Of a stretch of DNA of 5,186 nucleotides, positions 1-5,186 are shown one piece after another. Source of the stretch: an uncultured Veillonella sp. Its GTDB lineage: Bacteria > Bacillota > Negativicutes > Veillonellales > Veillonellaceae. Both the position numbers and the translations under genes were made by a program. The notes under the pieces were generated by a model. It had not been told where the DNA came from. It saw nothing but the letters and a program-made list of their open reading frames with translations, and did not search any database. The stretch's first letter is position 1, and every line of letters begins with the position of its first letter. The DNA lies in assembly GCA_934202095.1 (NCBI GenBank), contig CAKPXN010000047.1, positions 1 to 5,186 on the forward strand. Reading direction: 5' to 3'.

Positions 1-58
1 TTTTACCATGGTCAACGTGGGCGATAATCGCTACATTACGAAGATTTTCGCGAATCAT
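1..58 (-). CDS. typA: TypA/BipA ribosome-associated GTPase, N-terminal fragment (cut by window edge)
   Basis: Reading the minus strand from the ATG at 58-56 gives MIRENLRNVAIIAHVDHGK and then runs off the window. The AHVDHGK(T) segment is the start of the G1/P-loop of translational GTPases, and an N-terminus of the form MIRE-LRN-AIIAHVDHGKT is characteristic of TypA/BipA. LepA and EF-Tu have different residues before the P-loop. TypA is an EF-G-like GTPase that binds 70S ribosomes and supports ribosome assembly and growth under stress, notably cold. The start is supported by an AGGGAGGA ribosome binding site at about 63-70, five to seven bases upstream, and by a consensus promoter at 153-182. 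Only 19 codons are visible, so the family call rests on the N-terminus alone. Confidence 0.85.
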   Translation of the reverse strand, partial: MIRENLRNVAIIAHVDHGK

Positions 59-152
59 AAGATCCTCCCTTTAATTCCTTCAGTATATTCTATATCATAT
101 AACGCTTGTGAAAGTCGCTATATAGGTATATTCCCAAAATTGGCAACACTTA

Positions 153-182
153 ATTATAACGTAACTAATTCAATCATGTCAA
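153..182 (-). promoter_or_regulatory. Consensus sigma-A promoter for typA
   Basis: On the minus strand there is a perfect TTGACA (182-177), an 18-bp spacer and a perfect TATAAT (158-153). Transcription should start near 146, giving a leader of about 90 nt before the typA ATG at 58. The promoter lies only 12 bp past the U-tract of the murB terminator, so typA is probably transcribed independently of the murB operon. Both hexamers match consensus fully, which suggests strong constitutive expression; the start point itself is inferred. Confidence 0.8.
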
Positions 183-194
183 AGGAAACACTAT

Positions 195-255
195 AAAAAA
201 AGATTTCTTATGCATCCCGTCTCCTTAAAAAGAATAACAGTTCATAAGAAATCTT
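195..255 (-). terminator. Intrinsic terminator downstream of murB
   Basis: The arms AAGATTTCTTATG (200-212 as read on plus) and CATAAGAAATCTT (243-255) form a perfect 13-bp inverted repeat. On the minus strand the stem is followed directly by a run of T (plus-strand A's at 195-199). It starts 21 bp past the murB stop codon, the expected place for the end of a trmL-ylbF-murB transcript. The stem is AT-rich and the loop is long (30 nt), so it may be weaker than a textbook terminator. Confidence 0.75.
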
Positions 256-275
256 GTATGAGTATTTAGTTTGTA

Positions 276-1208
276 TTAATCTTCACCAATCATACGTACT
301 TCTGGTTCAAGATGTACTCCATGTTGGTCATATACGCGACGTTGTACTTCGGCAATTAAATCGAGTACATCCTTCGCACTAGCACTGCCTGTATTGATAA
401 CAAAGCCCGCATGCTTATGGGATACTTGCGCATCACCTACGGATAAGCCCTTAAGGCCTGTTTGTTCAATCAAGGTTCCTGCAAAATACCCTGGTGGGCG
501 TTTAAAGGTGGAGCCTGCACTAGCAAATTCTAAAGGTTGTTTGGACTCCCGTTTTTCTGTAAGTTCATCCATGCGTGCCTTGATAGCATCCTTATCTCCA
601 GGCTTAAGCGTCATAATTACTTCGCCGATAACCTCATGATTATCATGGAATACGCTATGACGATACCCGAAATCTAAATGCGATGCATCGTATTCTTTAA
701 TATTGCCTTGAAAATCTACAGCTCGAACAGCTGTAACGACATGGCTCATTTCCCCATCATAAGCCCCGGCATTCATAAATACGGCACCCCCTAATGTGCC
801 AGGAATACCGATGGCAAATTCTAGGCCAGTCAAACCATTTTCCCATGCGAACTCAGAAGCGTCCTTCAACATATACCCAGAACCGATACACAATACATTA
901 TCATTGCAGTCCATAATTTGTGTCATATGTCGAACAGATACAACGGCACCGCGAATGCCACCATCCTTCACGAGAATATTGGACCCGCAGCCGATAATGG
1001 TAACAGGCACATCAAACTCATGAATGGTGCGAAGAGCAAAGCTCAGTTCAGCCATCGTTGTAGGTTCAACGAACAAATCAGCAGGACCACCGATTTTAAA
1101 TGTCGTATGATGACGTAAATATTCCTCTTCTCGTACACGTGTACTTGGTAATTTTTCTAATAAAGCCGTTTGTAGGGCCTTAATGTTGTGGTTGTTGTTT
1201 TTCCCCAT
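276..1208 (-). CDS. murB: UDP-N-acetylenolpyruvoylglucosamine reductase MurB (type II)
   Basis: This 310-residue cytoplasmic flavoenzyme reduces UDP-GlcNAc-enolpyruvate to UDP-MurNAc with NADPH, the second committed step of peptidoglycan precursor synthesis. The FAD-binding domain spans about residues 35-200: TTFKIGGPADLFVEP (35-49), the GCGSNILV flavin-binding loop (73-80), and GLEFAIGIPGTLGGAVFMNAG (128-148). The C-terminal MurB domain follows, about 205-308. Likely catalytic residues are Tyr182-Arg183 in GYRHSVF, Ser233 in ASAGSTFKRP (proton donor to the intermediate) and Glu301 in LEPEVR. Length and the compact C-domain fit the type II MurB of Firmicutes. The start at 1208 lies inside the end of the upstream ylbF-like gene (29-nt overlap), with an in-frame TAG just upstream. 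The only purine-rich stretch (GAGGGGA) is rather far away, so translational coupling to the upstream gene is likely. Confidence 0.97.
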   Translation of the reverse strand: MGKNNNHNIKALQTALLEKLPSTRVREEEYLRHHTTFKIGGPADLFVEPTTMAELSFALRTIHEFDVPVTIIGCGSNILVKDGGIRGAVVSVRHMTQIMDCNDNVLCIGSGYMLKDASEFAWENGLTGLEFAIGIPGTLGGAVFMNAGAYDGEMSHVVTAVRAVDFQGNIKEYDASHLDFGYRHSVFHDNHEVIGEVIMTLKPGDKDAIKARMDELTEKRESKQPLEFASAGSTFKRPPGYFAGTLIEQTGLKGLSVGDAQVSHKHAGFVINTGSASAKDVLDLIAEVQRRVYDQHGVHLEPEVRMIGED

Positions 1209-1548
1209 GATCTAAAACTTTCATCCCCTCAGTGATTGGTTCGCTAATGATTTTGTAAATATCATTAGATACTTGGCTCCAACGCATTTGCGCTTGCAAA
1301 TAATTAGCCGCTGCAGTATTTGCTTGAATTTGAGGCATCAATTCCTCTTGTTTCTTTTGCAAATCATCTGCTTCAGGCGCGCCGGACAACTTAGCATATT
1401 CCCATTGCATTTGTTGCGCCATAAATGTGCGCACCAATGCAGTTGCTTCTGCGTCAGCTTTTACAGCCTCTTGCGCTTGCATCAACTCTTTATACTCTTC
1501 AGATTCACGCATTGCGTGTGCTAAATCATGGGCTTTATCGTAATTCAT
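1180..1548 (-). CDS. YlbF/YmcA-family (Com_YlbF, DUF964) small helical protein
   Basis: A 122-residue, almost wholly helical, charged and glutamine-rich protein resembling the YlbF/YmcA family. MNYDKAHDLAHAMRESEEYKEL at the N-terminus and the pattern of alternating helices around residues 25-105 are typical. In Bacillus subtilis YlbF, YmcA and YaaT form a complex that affects RNase Y-dependent mRNA processing, competence and biofilm formation; whether this homologue does the same is unknown. The frame is open up to an ATG at 1572, but that start has no ribosome binding site. AGGGGGA at 1555-1561 sits seven bases before the ATG at 1548, so I chose 1548 (ATG 1554 is too close). It begins 28 nt after trmL and overlaps murB by 29 nt, so it sits in the middle of a tight three-gene operon. 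No cysteines are visible, unlike homologues that carry an Fe-S ligand. Confidence 0.8.
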   Translation of the reverse strand: MNYDKAHDLAHAMRESEEYKELMQAQEAVKADAEATALVRTFMAQQMQWEYAKLSGAPEADDLQKKQEELMPQIQANTAAANYLQAQMRWSQVSNDIYKIISEPITEGMKVLDHGEKQQPQH

Positions 1549-1554
1549 ATTCAT

Positions 1555-1561
1555 TCCCCCT
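1555..1561 (-). promoter_or_regulatory. Ribosome binding site that sets the ylbF-like start
   Basis: AGGGGGA on the minus strand pairs with the anti-Shine-Dalgarno sequence with one G-U wobble. It leaves a seven-base spacer to the ATG at 1548 and almost none to the ATG at 1554; it lies downstream of the ATG at 1572. It therefore favours the 122-residue product. Confidence 0.6.
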
Positions 1562-1576
1562 ATTGCATACATTATT

Positions 1577-2062
1577 TTACTTATGGCTAATCCAATTGCC
1601 TACTTCTTTCAAATCTGGATAATCCAATTGACGCATAGCTTCATAGGCAATAATAGCCACAGAATTTGAAAGGTTTAAAGACCGCGCCTCTTCCACCATA
1701 GGAATACGAATGCACGTTTCTTCATTGCCTTCTAATAAACTTTCAGGTAAGCCTCTTGTTTCAGGCCCAAACACGAGCATATCACCGATCTCAAACTTCA
1801 CATCAGAATGCACATGTTTTGCCTTCGTAGTAGCATAAAAATAACGACGATCAGGATATTTCGCATATAGTTCTTCTATATTTTCATGTACCTGTACATC
1901 TACCAAATGCCAATAATCAAGGCCCGCCCGTTTAACGTGCTTATCGTCAATGGAAAAGCCCAATGGTTTGATGAGATGCAAGGTCATATGGTTTGCCGCA
2001 CAAAGGCGCGCAATATTGCCGGTATTACCAGGAATCTCCGGTTCATATAATACAATTTCCAT
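1577..2062 (-). CDS. trmL: tRNA (cytidine/uridine-34-2'-O)-methyltransferase TrmL (SPOUT family)
   Basis: This 161-residue protein is a minimal SpoU/TrmD (SPOUT) methyltransferase that uses S-adenosylmethionine to 2'-O-methylate the wobble base of tRNA-Leu isoacceptors. It acts as a homodimer with a trefoil knot. Motif 1 is PEIPGNTGNIARLCAA (8-23). Motif 2 is MLVFGPETRGLP, around 94-105. Motif 3 is the IRIPM...ARSLNLSNSVAIIAYEAMRQ segment, around 118-143, which forms the knot and cofactor pocket. Length matches TrmL/CspR (about 155-165) and there is no extra RNA-binding domain, unlike TrmH. The ATG at 2062 has GAGGG six bases upstream. It is the first gene of the trmL-ylbF-murB cluster, with a candidate promoter at 2092-2120. 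Confidence 0.93.
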   Translation of the reverse strand: MEIVLYEPEIPGNTGNIARLCAANHMTLHLIKPLGFSIDDKHVKRAGLDYWHLVDVQVHENIEELYAKYPDRRYFYATTKAKHVHSDVKFEIGDMLVFGPETRGLPESLLEGNEETCIRIPMVEEARSLNLSNSVAIIAYEAMRQLDYPDLKEVGNWISHK

Positions 2063-2091
2063 ACCATTCCCTCTATTCTTATATCTATATT

Positions 2092-2120
2092 ATTCTACCT
2101 AATCTACAGTACGTATTCAA
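2092..2120 (-). promoter_or_regulatory. Candidate sigma-A promoter for the trmL-ylbF-murB operon
   Basis: On the minus strand TTGAAT (2120-2115) and TAGAAT (2097-2092) are separated by exactly 17 bp. Each hexamer is close to consensus (TTGACA, TATAAT). The predicted start near 2085 would give a leader of about 22 nt with the GAGGG ribosome binding site. It lies in the 111-nt gap between moaC and trmL, which supports separate transcription of the downstream genes. Inferred from sequence only. Confidence 0.55.
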
Positions 2121-2173
2121 GTAGTGAATTCTATTTTTCCTAGTGGGACACAAACAGCCCTACACCACTAAGA

Positions 2174-2683
2174 TTATTTATTACTTCGAATAAAGTGTCC
2201 GCTCTTGCCACCGTCTTTTTCAACGAGATACGTAGGTCCCATAATCATGCCCTTATCAATGGCCTTGCACATATCATATACAGTGAGGAGCCCCACTTGT
2301 ACGGCCGTAAGTGCCTCCATTTCAACACCGGTTTGCCCCGTCGTCTTAACTGTAGCCGTAATCTTTACCGCTTTACTATGCGTATCTGTTGTGAAAGCTA
2401 GACTTTCACCATCAACAAGATGGCAATGGACCTCCACCTTCGTAAGCATCAAAGGATGACACAACGGGATGAGGTTACTCGTTTGCTTAGCCCCCATAAT
2501 GGCAGCCAATTGAGCAACGGACAAAACATCCCCCTTTTTCATCGTCCCACCTTGAATGCGGTCATATATAGCATCATTGATGGCTATAAAACCTTCTGCT
2601 ACCGCAATGCGATGCGTATGATCCTTATCGGACACATCCACCATCCACGCATTACCTTGTTCATCAAAATGTGTTAATTCCAT
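2174..2683 (-). CDS. moaC: Cyclic pyranopterin monophosphate synthase MoaC
   Basis: This 169-residue protein belongs to the MoaC family, which converts the MoaA product 3',8-cyclo-7,8-dihydro-GTP to cyclic pyranopterin monophosphate, an early step of molybdenum cofactor synthesis in the cytoplasm. Family hallmarks are visible: MVDVSDK (14-20), KKGDVL (49-54), [11 protein letters not shown] (70-80), [23 protein letters not shown] (119-141) and GGKSGHF near the end. Residues matching the E. coli active site are Lys50, His76, Asp137 and Lys140. Between the LCHPL and GVEME motifs it is about nine to ten residues longer than the E. coli protein. AAGGA lies five to seven bases before the ATG at 2683. 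No other moa gene is in the window; the upstream neighbour is a divergently transcribed hydrolase. Confidence 0.97.
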   Translation of the reverse strand: MELTHFDEQGNAWMVDVSDKDHTHRIAVAEGFIAINDAIYDRIQGGTMKKGDVLSVAQLAAIMGAKQTSNLIPLCHPLMLTKVEVHCHLVDGESLAFTTDTHSKAVKITATVKTTGQTGVEMEALTAVQVGLLTVYDMCKAIDKGMIMGPTYLVEKDGGKSGHFIRSNK

Positions 2684-2788
2684 AATATTTCCTTATTTTA
2701 TGTATAAATGTACATCAATAGTTTTACTTTTTCCATTTCTATTATACAATATAATTAAATTAGTATATATGAGGAAGGAAGTGTTCCT
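2684..2788. promoter_or_regulatory. AT-rich divergent intergenic region between moaC and the UPF0173 gene
   Basis: This 105-bp region must hold the promoters of both divergent genes. Plus strand: TTTACT (2723-2728), 16 bp, TACAAT (2745-2750) is the best spaced pair; a perfect TATAAT at 2750-2755 has no good -35. Minus strand: a TATAAT at 2746-2741 lies in the same spot, again without a clear -35. The two -10 candidates overlap, so the two transcripts may compete. No operator or riboswitch was recognised. Confidence 0.4.
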
Positions 2789-3466
2789 ATGAAAACAAAA
2801 TTAACTTATTTCGGCCACGCATGCTTTATGCTAACAAACGGTGACGTATCCATGATTTTCGACCCATTCTTAACGGGCAATACATGGGACATCGCAAAAA
2901 AAGAAGATATTAAATGCCAATACATCTTCGTCAGCCACGGTCACGATGATCACTACGGCGATACGGAGTTCATCGCTAAAGTTAACGATGCGCTCGTAAT
3001 CTCTACAGCTGAAGTTGCTGGCAAAGCAGCTGCTGCAGGTTGTCGTACACACGCTATGCACCTTGGCGGTAAATATGACTTTGAATTTGGTTCCGTTCGT
3101 ATCGTTCCAGCCTTCCATGGTTCTGGCGTACCAGGTGGTCACGCAGCAGGTTGCATCGTCAACTTCTTTGGCGACATCGTATACTTTGCAGGCGACACAG
3201 CCCTCTTTAGTGACATGAAACTATTAAACCGCTTTGGCGATATCGACTACGCACTTCTCCCTATCGGCGACAACTACACAATGGGCGTCGAAGATGCAGC
3301 CCTTGCAGCAAGCTATGTAAAAGCCCGCATCTCCATTCCAATCCACTACAAAACATGGCCTGTTATCGACCGCGAACCAGGCGTATTTGCAAGCCTAGTA
3401 GAAGGCAAATACAACCAAACTGCGGTTATTATTGATCCAGGTTCTTCTATTGAATTAAATAGCTAA
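2789..3466 (+). CDS. UPF0173 metal-dependent hydrolase (metallo-beta-lactamase fold, YtkL-like)
   Basis: A 225-residue soluble protein with the metallo-beta-lactamase fold of the UPF0173/YtkL family. Its zinc-binding signature is His50-x-His52-x-Asp54-His55 in VSHGHDDHYGD, with further ligands His110 (PAFHGSG), Asp136 (YFAGDTALF) and His186 (SIPIHYKTWP). The N-terminal LTYFGHACF and IFDPFLTG segments are also typical. Length matches the family (about 225-230), with no signal peptide or membrane segment. The natural substrate of this family is not established, so no specific reaction is assigned. The ATG at 2789 is preceded by GAGGAAGGAAG. Codon choice is richer in C-ending codons (TTC, AAC, GAC, ATC) than in neighbouring genes, which may indicate high expression. 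It is monocistronic, ending at a strong terminator. Confidence 0.93.
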   Translation: MKTKLTYFGHACFMLTNGDVSMIFDPFLTGNTWDIAKKEDIKCQYIFVSHGHDDHYGDTEFIAKVNDALVISTAEVAGKAAAAGCRTHAMHLGGKYDFEFGSVRIVPAFHGSGVPGGHAAGCIVNFFGDIVYFAGDTALFSDMKLLNRFGDIDYALLPIGDNYTMGVEDAALAASYVKARISIPIHYKTWPVIDREPGVFASLVEGKYNQTAVIIDPGSSIELNS

Positions 3467-3485
3467 TCAAGTATAGACCATTGAG

Positions 3486-3579
3486 GAGACACCTACTTCC
3501 GAAATCTTCCACCGGCTTTTTCTTCGCCCCTCTGGGGCTCAGGCCAAAGTCAGATTTCGAAAGTAGGTGTCTCTTTTTT
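3486..3579 (+). terminator. Very long hairpin with U-tract after the UPF0173 gene
   Basis: The left arm at 3486-3507 (beginning GAGACACCTACTT) and right arm at 3552-3573 (ending AAGTAGGTGTCTC) form a 22-bp stem with a single C-A mismatch. Six T's follow at 3574-3579 on the plus strand, and no T-run is found on the other side. This is an intrinsic terminator for the plus-strand hydrolase, 19 nt after its stop. The 44-nt apical part contains its own GC-rich hairpin, GCCCC-TCT-GGGGC at 3526-3538. The arms are much longer than termination needs, so the unit could also be a dispersed repeat. Confidence 0.8.
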
Positions 3580-3583
3580 GTTA

Positions 3584-3658
3584 GATTAATACTAGCATAT
3601 ACACATGATTTGCCATAAGCTCCCCCTCTATAATCTTCACGCCCTTTTTCTTAGAAAC
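3584..3658 (-). pseudogene. IS200/IS605-type TnpA transposase relic
   Basis: Read on the minus strand, this stretch encodes 25 codons containing GVKIIEGELMANHVYMLV, then a TAA at 3583-3581. This closely follows the central block of IS200/IS605 Y1 transposases. The Salmonella IS200 protein, as I recall it, has NVRILEAECCADHIHMLL there, which includes the HuH metal-binding motif. In this copy the second histidine of HuH is tyrosine (HVY), which should abolish catalysis. The N-terminal part is absent, since an in-frame TAG lies at 3673-3671, and the catalytic tyrosine half downstream is replaced by the hairpin at 3486-3579. It is a small decayed internal fragment of a single-strand transposase gene, not a working element. 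No intact IS ends were recognised. Confidence 0.65.
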
Positions 3659-3660
3659 AT

Positions 3661-3757
3661 AAAAAATAAGCTATTAGTTGATCATGTAGTGACCCCTTAA
3701 CCTTAAGATTTTTAGTCTAACATTAAGGGGTCGGTTCAATCAACTAATAGCTTTTTT
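3661..3757. terminator. Compound palindrome, probable bidirectional terminator
   Basis: An outer 13-bp perfect stem (AGCTATTAGTTGA at 3669-3681 with TCAACTAATAGCT at 3740-3752) encloses an inner 10-bp perfect stem (GACCCCTTAA at 3691-3700 with TTAAGGGGTC at 3723-3732). Unpaired stretches of 9 and 7 nt lie between them. T-runs flank it on both strands: TTTTTT at 3752-3757 on plus and A's at 3661-3666 (T's on minus). It can therefore end the minus-strand adhesin transcript from the right and catch read-through from the hydrolase on the left. Confidence 0.75.
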
Positions 3758-3760
3758 GTT

Positions 3761-3879
3761 TAAGGGGCTGTTTTGTAATTCTTAACCTGTATAAGTAACA
3801 GATTAACTACCAGTAACTGAAATTGTATACGTTTTACCTTCCTAATCCGCATACCATGTATTATAGAATATACCTTAGA
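3761..3879. other. Gene-free stretch after the adhesin stop, possible coding debris
   Basis: No intact gene is present. A third TTAAGGGG copy (3760-3767) follows the palindrome and resembles its inner arm. On the minus strand one frame (3874-3806) reads GIFYNTWYAD, a TAG, then EGKTYTISVTGS before a TAA at 3805-3803. This is protein-like but closed by stops at both ends and in the middle. It may be the tail of a lost gene, or chance. Confidence 0.3.
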
Positions 3880-5186
3880 TTATAAACCTAATTTTTCCAT
3901 AACCATTGCTAATTTAGCTTTAGTATCTTCATTTTCTTGTTTAATTCTTGCATTTTCTTCTTTTAATGCAGTAATTTCATCATTCATTACGTATATAGAG
4001 CTAATTGGACCACCTTTATAACGTTCAGGAATTGCTTTTTTTGCTGCTGAGGAACCAATTTTTTTAGTTACCCCCACATTGAACATATTATTTTGGTCAT
4101 CAAGGGTTACACCTGCGTGGAGCATAGTACTTTCATTAGTGAAGTGAGCCACACCAACTGCTACGGCAGATTTGTCATGGTAATGACCATACGCAGCCAT
4201 AATTTGAGTTGGTTCCAATGGATCGTATTGAATTGGTTTCAAACCAGCCAATGCTGCCGCATTAGCACCAGTTGTATTTATTTTACTATCAAAACCATTA
4301 AATGCACTGTTTAAACCACTCATAGCTTCTTGTACTTGACCTACAGTTGCTGCATCATTAGCAGATGTACCACGTGCTACATTATGAATTTGCTTACCTC
4401 CATTATTCAAGCCATCACTTGTCAAGGATACTGTTGTACCAGGGTTTGTAGGACTAGAAGCACCAGTGATAGTTACACCACTACCATTAGTTATAGTTGT
4501 GTTACCCGCTGCATCTGTAGTTGTTACATTTGTAACAGAGATAGAATCTTTAAGTGCTACATTAAATACTTTACCATTTGTTGCATCGTCTAGTGTTTCC
4601 TTAACTTTAATATTATTACCTTCGGTAACTTTACTATGTGCGCCGCCACCGATACCAGAAATCATATTTCGTACTTGAGTCAAGTTAACTGCATCAGTAC
4701 CATTAACGGCTGTTGCTACATTACTAATTGTTTTATTACCCGCATTGATACCGTCTTTTGTAAGGCTAGGACCTGTAGCCGCACCAGTACTATCGGTAAA
4801 AGATAGACCAGAACCATTCACTACAGTTGTATTACCAGCAGCATCTTTAGATGTCAAACCACTATTGCTAATTTTAGTATTACCAGTTGTAACAGAACCA
4901 TTAGTACCAAGATCAATATTTTCAGCTAATTTAACAGTTAATGTATCTGTACCATTTGAACTTACTACAACATTATTAGTTGTACCATTACCCGTTGTGC
5001 CACCAACTACATTAACAGTCGTACCTAATGCACTATTGAATTGATTGCCAGTATCTCCTTTAAAGTTCAATCCACCATTAACAGTATTAGTCAAATTAGT
5101 AATATTTTGTTTTACATCAAATAATTGACCACCATTGACTGCCTCTTTACTACCAGAAGCAACAGTACCATTAGCAATATTAGTTA
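3880..5186 (-). CDS. YadA-type trimeric autotransporter adhesin, C-terminal part (5' end beyond window)
   Basis: The frame is open from the right edge to the TAA at 3882-3880, giving 434 visible codons. The TTG at 5094 is internal, not a start, because coding continues upstream with NIANGTVASG and AVNGGQLFDV. The protein is a surface-anchored trimeric adhesin (type Vc secretion). Visible residues 1-307 are Gly/Asn/Thr/Ser-rich stalk with three neck motifs: KEAVNGGQL (13-21), TDAVNLTQV (163-171) and NDAATVGQV (276-284). A short coiled coil follows (about 289-305). The YadA membrane anchor is at about 308-377, from ANAAALAGLKPIQYDP through AAYGHYHDKSAVAVGVAHF to MFNVGVTKKIG; it should form four strands per subunit of a 12-stranded barrel. 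A 57-residue tail (378-434) with heptads follows, which is unusual. Cysteine is absent from the visible part. The gene ends in front of the palindrome at 3661-3757. Confidence 0.93.
   Translation of the reverse strand, partial: TNIANGTVASGSKEAVNGGQLFDVKQNITNLTNTVNGGLNFKGDTGNQFNSALGTTVNVVGGTTGNGTTNNVVVSSNGTDTLTVKLAENIDLGTNGSVTTGNTKISNSGLTSKDAAGNTTVVNGSGLSFTDSTGAATGPSLTKDGINAGNKTISNVATAVNGTDAVNLTQVRNMISGIGGGAHSKVTEGNNIKVKETLDDATNGKVFNVALKDSISVTNVTTTDAAGNTTITNGSGVTITGASSPTNPGTTVSLTSDGLNNGGKQIHNVARGTSANDAATVGQVQEAMSGLNSAFNGFDSKINTTGANAAALAGLKPIQYDPLEPTQIMAAYGHYHDKSAVAVGVAHFTNESTMLHAGVTLDDQNNMFNVGVTKKIGSSAAKKAIPERYKGGPISSIYVMNDEITALKEENARIKQENEDTKAKLAMVMEKLGL
4333..4866 (-). repeat. Two diverged stalk/neck modules inside the adhesin
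   Basis: Two related protein modules lie about 330 bp apart, at 4672-4866 and 4333-4533. Both contain DAAGNTT, a (V/I)(V/T)NGSG block, a loop of variable sequence, then DG(I/L)N-G-K-I-NVA and a neck ending in (L/V)-QV. The first reads DGINAGNKTISNVATAV, the second DGLNNGGKQIHNVARGT. They are duplicated stalk units typical of trimeric autotransporters, diverged enough that exact recombination between them is unlikely to be frequent. Confidence 0.75.

Noticed and set aside
8..196. A 62-codon plus-strand open frame opposite the typA start
   Set aside because: It covers the typA start codon, leader and promoter on the opposite strand and shows no protein-like motif.
1180..1572. Start of the YlbF-like gene at the ATG at 1572
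   Set aside because: It lies 4 nt after the trmL stop without a ribosome binding site, whereas AGGGGGA correctly positions the ATG at 1548.
2141..2170. Inverted repeat TAGTGG/CCACTA between moaC and trmL as a moaC terminator
   Set aside because: The stem is only 6 bp with an 18-nt loop, and on the minus strand it is followed by GGAAAAAT, not a T-run. Termination is not supported.
4333..4866. Adhesin repeats as a CRISPR array
   Set aside because: The repeats are diverged, in frame, and encode stalk modules; there are no identical short repeats with uniform spacers.
4093..5044. Several plus-strand open frames opposite the adhesin
   Set aside because: They are shadows of the biased Thr/Asn/Gly codons on the minus strand, with no ribosome binding sites and no recognisable protein features.
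3880..5094. Treating the adhesin as a complete 404-residue gene starting at 5094
   Set aside because: The codon at 5094 is TTG inside a stalk repeat, has no ribosome binding site, and the frame remains open with adhesin-like sequence to the window edge.

Overview
The window looks like chromosomal DNA from a diderm, low-GC Firmicute of the class Negativicutes, most probably Veillonella or a close relative. Firmicute-style genes (a YlbF-family protein, a type II MurB, an UPF0173 hydrolase, strong AGGAGG-type ribosome binding sites) sit beside a YadA-type trimeric autotransporter, a protein that needs an outer membrane. The genus is an inference; no rRNA or other marker gene is present.

Left part (1-2788), all on the minus strand: the first 19 codons of typA/bipA at the left edge with a near-perfect sigma-A promoter; an intrinsic terminator; then, in transcription order, trmL (tRNA wobble methyltransferase), a YlbF/YmcA-family gene and murB (peptidoglycan precursor reductase). 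These three are closely spaced or overlapping and have a plausible promoter just upstream of trmL. Further upstream is moaC (molybdenum cofactor synthesis), separated from trmL by 111 nt and probably a separate unit.

Middle (2684-3879): a 105-nt AT-rich divergent intergenic region separates moaC from an UPF0173 metallo-beta-lactamase-fold hydrolase on the plus strand. The hydrolase ends in front of a very long (22-bp arms) hairpin with a U-tract. A 413-nt gene-free stretch follows, between the convergent hydrolase and adhesin genes. It holds that hairpin, a short decayed relic of an IS200/IS605-type transposase, a second compound palindrome that can terminate in both directions, and a possible second small coding relic interrupted by stops.

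Right part (3880-5186): the C-terminal 434 codons of a large trimeric autotransporter adhesin on the minus strand, whose 5' part lies beyond the window. It shows glycine/asparagine/threonine-rich stalk, three neck motifs, the YadA membrane anchor and, unusually, a 57-residue coiled-coil tail after the anchor.

The housekeeping genes (translation GTPase, tRNA modification, cell wall, cofactor) form ordinary chromosome backbone. The material worth a second look is the junction between that backbone and the adhesin, with its hairpins and insertion-sequence debris, and the adhesin's C-terminal tail. I found no clearly new multi-gene system.
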